DNA of 64,000 nt, taken from Arabidopsis thaliana (taxonomy: Eukaryota; Streptophyta; Magnoliopsida; Brassicales; Brassicaceae). The notes below the pieces were generated by a model. It was not told the DNA's origin. It ran no database searches and was given only the letters and a program-made list of their open reading frames with translations. The DNA lies in NCBI RefSeq assembly GCF_000001735.4, contig NC_003074.8, positions 9,114,101 through 9,178,100 on the forward strand. Reading direction: 5' to 3'. Positions 60,405 through 64,000 of this stretch are shown in pieces; position 1 is the first letter of the stretch, and every line of letters starts with the position of its first letter. The position numbers and the translations under genes are program-made.

Positions 60405-61514
60405 ATGACTTCCAACGTTCAGCTTTCAGAAACAAACAGCCCAAGGAATCAGAAAACCCGTCCGAGAGCAGAGAAGGAGGAAGTGGACTACATGCAGAGA
60501 GCTCAGTGGCTAAGAGCTGCCTTGCTTGGAGCCAACGATGGTCTGGTCACAGTCGCTTCGCTAATGATGGGTGTTGGTTCTATCAAAGAAGACGTCAAAG
60601 CAATGCTTCTCGTTGGTTTTGCTGGCCTTGTTGCGGGTGCTTGTAGTATGGCTATTGGAGAGTTTGTGTCTGTGTGCACCCAAAGGGATATTGAAACTGC
60701 ACAGATGAAGAGAGCTATTGAACATAAGACATCACTATCAGCAATCGACGAACAAGAGGAGGTAATGTAGCTAGTGTCTAATTAAACACTAAACTTTACT
60801 CACACATAAAAATAAAAATAGAAACCTATGTATACGTATTTTCCCATAGTTATTACCTACACCAATCTGGCACTATTTTTTGAATCATATTAACAAATTT
60901 TCCTTATTAGTTAGCATGTAGGCTTTTGAATTTTCAGCTCATATATATATTTTAAAATATATCATTTATATTTTATGATTAAGTACAATGTGACTCTTTT
61001 GATGACATGTGATTACTATATGTATAAGTTGGCGTTTGAAAAACAATGAGATAAAAATTTCGTATTTAAAGATATATGAGTCACATATTTATTGCCAATT
61101 CATTTTGTAATCGAAACTTCACACTATACAAAATTATCCTTGTTTTCTTTTAGATGTACATGACATTTCTATATGATTACATTTAGTTATAAAATGTATG
61201 TTTAATGGTAGGAGGAGAAGAAAGAAAGGCTGCCAAATCCAGGGCAAGCAGCAATTGCATCGGCGTTAGCGTTTTCAGTGGGTGCAGCAATGCCGCTTCT
61301 GGGCGCTGTATTCATAGAGAATCATAAGGTAAGAATGGTGGTGGTAGCGGTTGTGGCCACCATAGCATTGGTTGTGTTTGGAGTGACTGGTGCGGTCTTG
61401 GGAAAGACAAGTGTGGTTAAGTCGAGCGTCAGGGTGGTGATTGGTGGTTGGATGGCTATGGCTCTTACCTTTGGTCTCACCAAGTTCATTGGCTCTGCAG
61501 CCATGCAAATCTAG
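60405..61514 (+). CDS. VTL5: Vacuolar iron transporter-like (nodulin-21 type) protein
   Basis: Two exons (60405-60761 and 61212-61514) join in phase to 219 residues. CCC1/VIT fold: the first helix region has WLRAALLGANDGLVTVASLMMGVGS, then LLVGFAGLVAGACSMAIGEFVSV with the conserved Met/Glu positions. After a short charged loop come three more helices (AAIASALAFSVGAAMPLLGAVF; VVVAVVATIALVVFGVTGAVLG; VVIGGWMAMALTFGLTKFIG). The loop is much shorter than in VIT1, lacking its cytosolic metal-binding domain, which defines the VTL group. VTLs move Fe(II) (or Mn) into vacuoles, and Arabidopsis members are repressed by iron shortage. Intact. Confidence 0.93.
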
Positions 61515-62024
61515 AGGCTCTTTCATGTGGTCCTTCTTTCCATGCATCACAACTAGTGTTCCGTTATGTTTGTATTCTAATCATCACACTATCTCCCGAA
61601 CTACATACATATGTAATGTAGACTTTTTTAATGCACAACAAAAACCAAAAAAGTTAATAAATGGTTTGTTAATCGATCTCCATTTCCCAAAAACGTGACT
61701 AGAACAACTGTTTAGAAAATATCGTTTTCTCGTATATTATATCTAAATTCGAGATGTTGTAAGACTTAGAAAAATGATTTACGCTTCAAAAATTCGTTAC
61801 AACCAAAAATTGATCACTAACCTAAGAATACTATTAATAAAAGATTTGTTTTTTTTTTATTAATGGATATGAGAGAATTTGAATCTTCAGTTAAACAATT
61901 TGAAAAAAAAAGGAGCTATGAATTGAATTTTGATAGCTTGAAGAAAATTATCCACCATAAAGAAAAATGACTACCAAATCTCGAATATTGTGGGAATGCA
62001 TATATATGTTTACAACAAGTTTAG
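61515..62024. other. Convergent 3' ends
   Basis: VTL5 3'-UTR on the left and that of the minus-strand membrane-protein gene on the right; AT-rich, no gene. Confidence 0.5.
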
Positions 62025-62480
62025 TTACTCAAGTAACTTTTGGTAGACATAATATAAAGCGCCTTTGTAGTTATTCCATAAACCACTAACCATAGTCGAT
62101 AACATATCGATAAATCCTTCAAAAACTTTCGGCCATTCCTTAAGAAATTGGTCAAACCATGGCATTCCTTTCTCCCTCACATCACCAATATTCAATGAGA
62201 TGGAATCTGAAATTCTTATGACTCGTCCTTTCGCCAAATCAAACAAGATAGTAAACACTTCAGTGATTACATCAACTACTACCTTACACAATTTGGGAAC
62301 GAAAGACTCGGCTGTATCTCTTACAAGCTTGATCAAGGCATTAATTGCTTCTCCTGGAATCTTGAATGTTTGAACAAATAGAACAAAAGAACAAGCGGCA
62401 ACATGGAAGATCACATAAGAAATCGAACTAGACAACAAACTTATAGTCAAAAAGATCAAATTTGCTAAAGCAGCTATCAT
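62025..62480 (-). CDS. Small uncharacterised membrane protein
   Basis: The minus frame runs to an ATG at 62594 (189 residues), but the first 38 residues look like untranslated leader. I favour the second ATG at 62480, giving 151 residues starting MIAALANLIFLTISLL. Two N-terminal hydrophobic stretches (about residues 1-20 and 22-38) are followed by an amphipathic helical tail (FKIPGEAINALIKLVRDTAE ... DLWNN-type motif GLWNNYKGALYYV). Similar small proteins with a KIPGEAI motif and a LWNNYK end exist as a family in Arabidopsis; no function is known. Could be called At3g25195 or similar, but I cannot confirm a locus. Confidence 0.65.
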   Translation of the reverse strand: MIAALANLIFLTISLLSSSISYVIFHVAACSFVLFVQTFKIPGEAINALIKLVRDTAESFVPKLCKVVVDVITEVFTILFDLAKGRVIRISDSISLNIGDVREKGMPWFDQFLKEWPKVFEGFIDMLSTMVSGLWNNYKGALYYVYQKLLE

Positions 62481-62594
62481 CTTCTCTGATCTTTTTCTTT
62501 TTGCCTTTTGGCTTAGAAAGAAAAACAATATAACCGACGTGCACTGCTTATGACTTTTTCTAAAGAATGTTTCAGAGGTGCTTAGTGACAACAT

Positions 62595-62831
62595 TTACAA
62601 TTTTATTAGGGGACTAGTTTAGTTACTTTGATTAGTAAAACTGATTTTGAGGCTTTTAAATAAGAAGTATTCATTACGTTTGGGCCATACAGGCCCATAA
62701 TATTGGCCCTATGATGGTTTAGCCCATGATGATTAAGCCCATGATTCTCCCTTCCTTTATCCCTACGCTTCCCTCCAAAACTTCTCAGTTCAGACTTTTC
62801 CCCAAATCCTTAGCAAGATTTTTCAACAAAA
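62595..62831 (+). promoter_or_regulatory. Site II-rich promoter
   Basis: Between 62680 and 62745 there are several GGCCCA/TGGGCC/AGCCCAT motifs (for example AGGCCCATAATATTGGCCC and two TTAAGCCCATGA-like units). Such clusters mark promoters of ribosomal, mitochondrial and cell-cycle genes and suggest that a real gene starts at 62832. Confidence 0.55.
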
Positions 62832-62882
62832 ATGGCGACACTTGGGACTTCTGGAGTTTCACATCCACCTGACGAAGCAAAG
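62832..62882 (+). CDS. Possible first exon of an unknown gene
   Basis: ATG GCG opens MATLGTSGVSHPPDEAK, then AG|GTTCTA offers a donor at 62883. It follows a strong site II promoter and an AACAAAA ATGGCG start context. No second exon could be found before the DUF295 relic at 63356, so the rest may lie beyond the window or be lost. The product is unknown. Confidence 0.35.
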
Positions 62883-63355
62883 GTTCTATTATAACAAAAA
62901 CGCTTAAAACACAACTGTCTAGGGTTCGCATCTACGTTTTCCAAGCATCTGTGTAAAAGCATTTTAGGGTTCTAAACTAAAGATGATCACATCTATCAAA
63001 GTTTCCATTGTTAATTCCCTTCTTTTTTTCTTCTCAAATACCAAATGCCTCAACAACTCACAAGTTTTATTCATATGCAAATCTTCTTCTTTTTTTCTTT
63101 TCCTTTTTTTGTGGCGTAAATGAAAAAAGACTAACGAATCAATTTACATTACAAGTTCATTCATCTGTATTAATGTGTCTGACCTTACCTAATTTGGAGA
63201 CGGTAAACTTGGTGAGCAAGTCCATTTCCTCTGTATTAATAATGTAGCGACTAAAAGTTAACATATCAGTATATCACTACCGAATTCTTCAATAAGGGTT
63301 TTGTTTTTCCCAAATCTCTTGCCTTTTGCTAAGATCGATCATTCACTATTTTATC
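62883..63355. other. Spacer or intron
   Basis: T-rich, no supported coding sequence; if 62832-62882 is a real exon this is the start of its intron. Confidence 0.4.
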
Positions 63356-64000
63356 ATGTCTCTGTTTCTCAACCAGCCTTCCAAGTTGTGCCTAGGCCAA
63401 CCTGCGTTGATGAGATCCTCCTCTCATTTTCTCTCTAATGGTTTCTAATCCTCTTCACTGCAATTTCCTCCTTCTTCCATCAACGGCTGTGGAGTCGTGA
63501 CTCAAGGTCGCCACACTTGTTTGGCAAAGAAGGTTACTGAGGATAAATGTGAAATAATGTGGTCAGCTTACCCCTGCGTGGCAGCTAGTTTCATTCACGA
63601 CGGAATGTTATCTTTCTTTGATGATACATGTACATGGGAGTCGGATATAGCAGTACCAATACAATACTCGTCGCCTCCTTTTGTAACTTTACCTCGTTGC
63701 CAAACTCAAATTGTCACCATCATCTTCTCCTGAGGACGAGGACTGTGTTGTGGCTGTCAAGTTTTTGGGACCTCAACTCAGCTTTTTCAGACCTGCTTAA
63801 AGCAACTTTGAGGGGTGGACCAACGTAAGAATCGCAAACCCTTGCTTTTACTCCTCCCAAGTCATGTTTTCCAAGAGAGATGACATGTTTCGTATTCCTG
63901 GATCTGGAGGCCACATCATCGGATCTTGGGATCTCCACAGACACAAGCAAAAGAATCAGAGGTTGCGGCTCCAAAACCGACCAAGACCCAACGCGAGCTT
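63356..64000 (+). pseudogene. DUF295 (organellar type) pseudogene, cut by the window edge
   Basis: ATG at 63356 opens MSLFLNQPSKLCLGQPALMR, resembling the organellar targeting start of Arabidopsis DUF295 Organellar proteins, but stops after SNGF. Later pieces fit the same family in shifted frames: PFVTLPRCQTQIVT, then SSSPEDEDCVVAVKFLGPQL and SFFRPA, a TAA at 63798-63800, then NFEGWTNVRIANPCFYSS with MFSKRDDMFRIPGSGGHI and SWDLHRHK up to the edge. The central part of the domain is deleted. DUF295 Organellar genes are a rapidly expanding Brassicaceae family of unknown, possibly stress-related function. Because of the shifts and stops this copy is dead or at most yields fragments. Confidence 0.75.

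Overview
The window looks like nuclear DNA of Arabidopsis thaliana or a very close relative. It has short intron-rich genes, AT-rich spacers, small MITEs and many Brassicaceae-specific families. I recognise the gene order RLP42, RING, ERD2B, XTH3, PPR, RIN4, UPF0725, F-box-associated, CDC45, FATA1, Tim17-like, GAUT8, G3BP-like, ERD2-like, two RALFs, CYP82G1, B3, VTL5. It matches, from memory, the At3g25020 to At3g25190 stretch of chromosome 3. A run of exactly 100 N at 57783-57882 shows a draft assembly rather than the finished reference. Exon boundaries below were worked out by hand from GT/AG sites and reading phase. For ten multi-exon genes they give uninterrupted proteins of 189 to 559 residues. 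Locus names are recalled, not searched. Layout: 0-2 kb holds two decayed pieces, a VAMP72-type SNARE pseudogene (+) and the start of an LRK10L-type receptor kinase ectodomain (-). At 2.8-5.4 kb is the intact receptor-like protein RLP42 (-). From 5.4 to 8.5 kb is an AT-rich spacer with a MITE-like element and a broken copy of the 5' end of the RING gene that follows (8.5-9.3 kb). Then come a KDEL receptor (10.4-12.0), XTH3 (12.8-14.1), an E-class PPR editing factor (14.4-16.2) and RIN4 (18.4-19.6). The 20-29 kb interval is mostly degraded. It contains a UPF0725 gene with a Stowaway MITE in an intron, an F-box-associated gene that lacks its F-box and carries a stop codon, and two rearranged copies of an unidentified coding-like repeat. 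From 30 to 48 kb the housekeeping genes are dense: CDC45, FATA1, a Tim17/22/23-family protein, an acidic membrane-anchored protein, GAUT8/QUA1, a G3BP-like RNA-binding protein and a second ERD2-family protein. From 49 to 64 kb lie two tandem RALF peptide genes separated by juxtaposed Harbinger-type elements (one carrying a VFB F-box fragment), CYP82G1, a B3 protein interrupted by the N run, the iron transporter-like VTL5, a small membrane protein and a DUF295 pseudogene that runs off the right edge. Functionally the window mixes immunity (RLP42, RIN4, CYP82G1 volatile defence), wall synthesis and remodelling (XTH3, GAUT8, RALFs), secretory-pathway retrieval (two ERD2-family genes) and core replication, lipid and RNA functions. 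It is not an operon or one pathway. No tRNA, rRNA, CRISPR array or clearly new multi-gene system was seen. The most unusual structures are the gene-fragment-carrying Harbinger-type element, the spurious-looking assembly gap, and the layers of gene relics.
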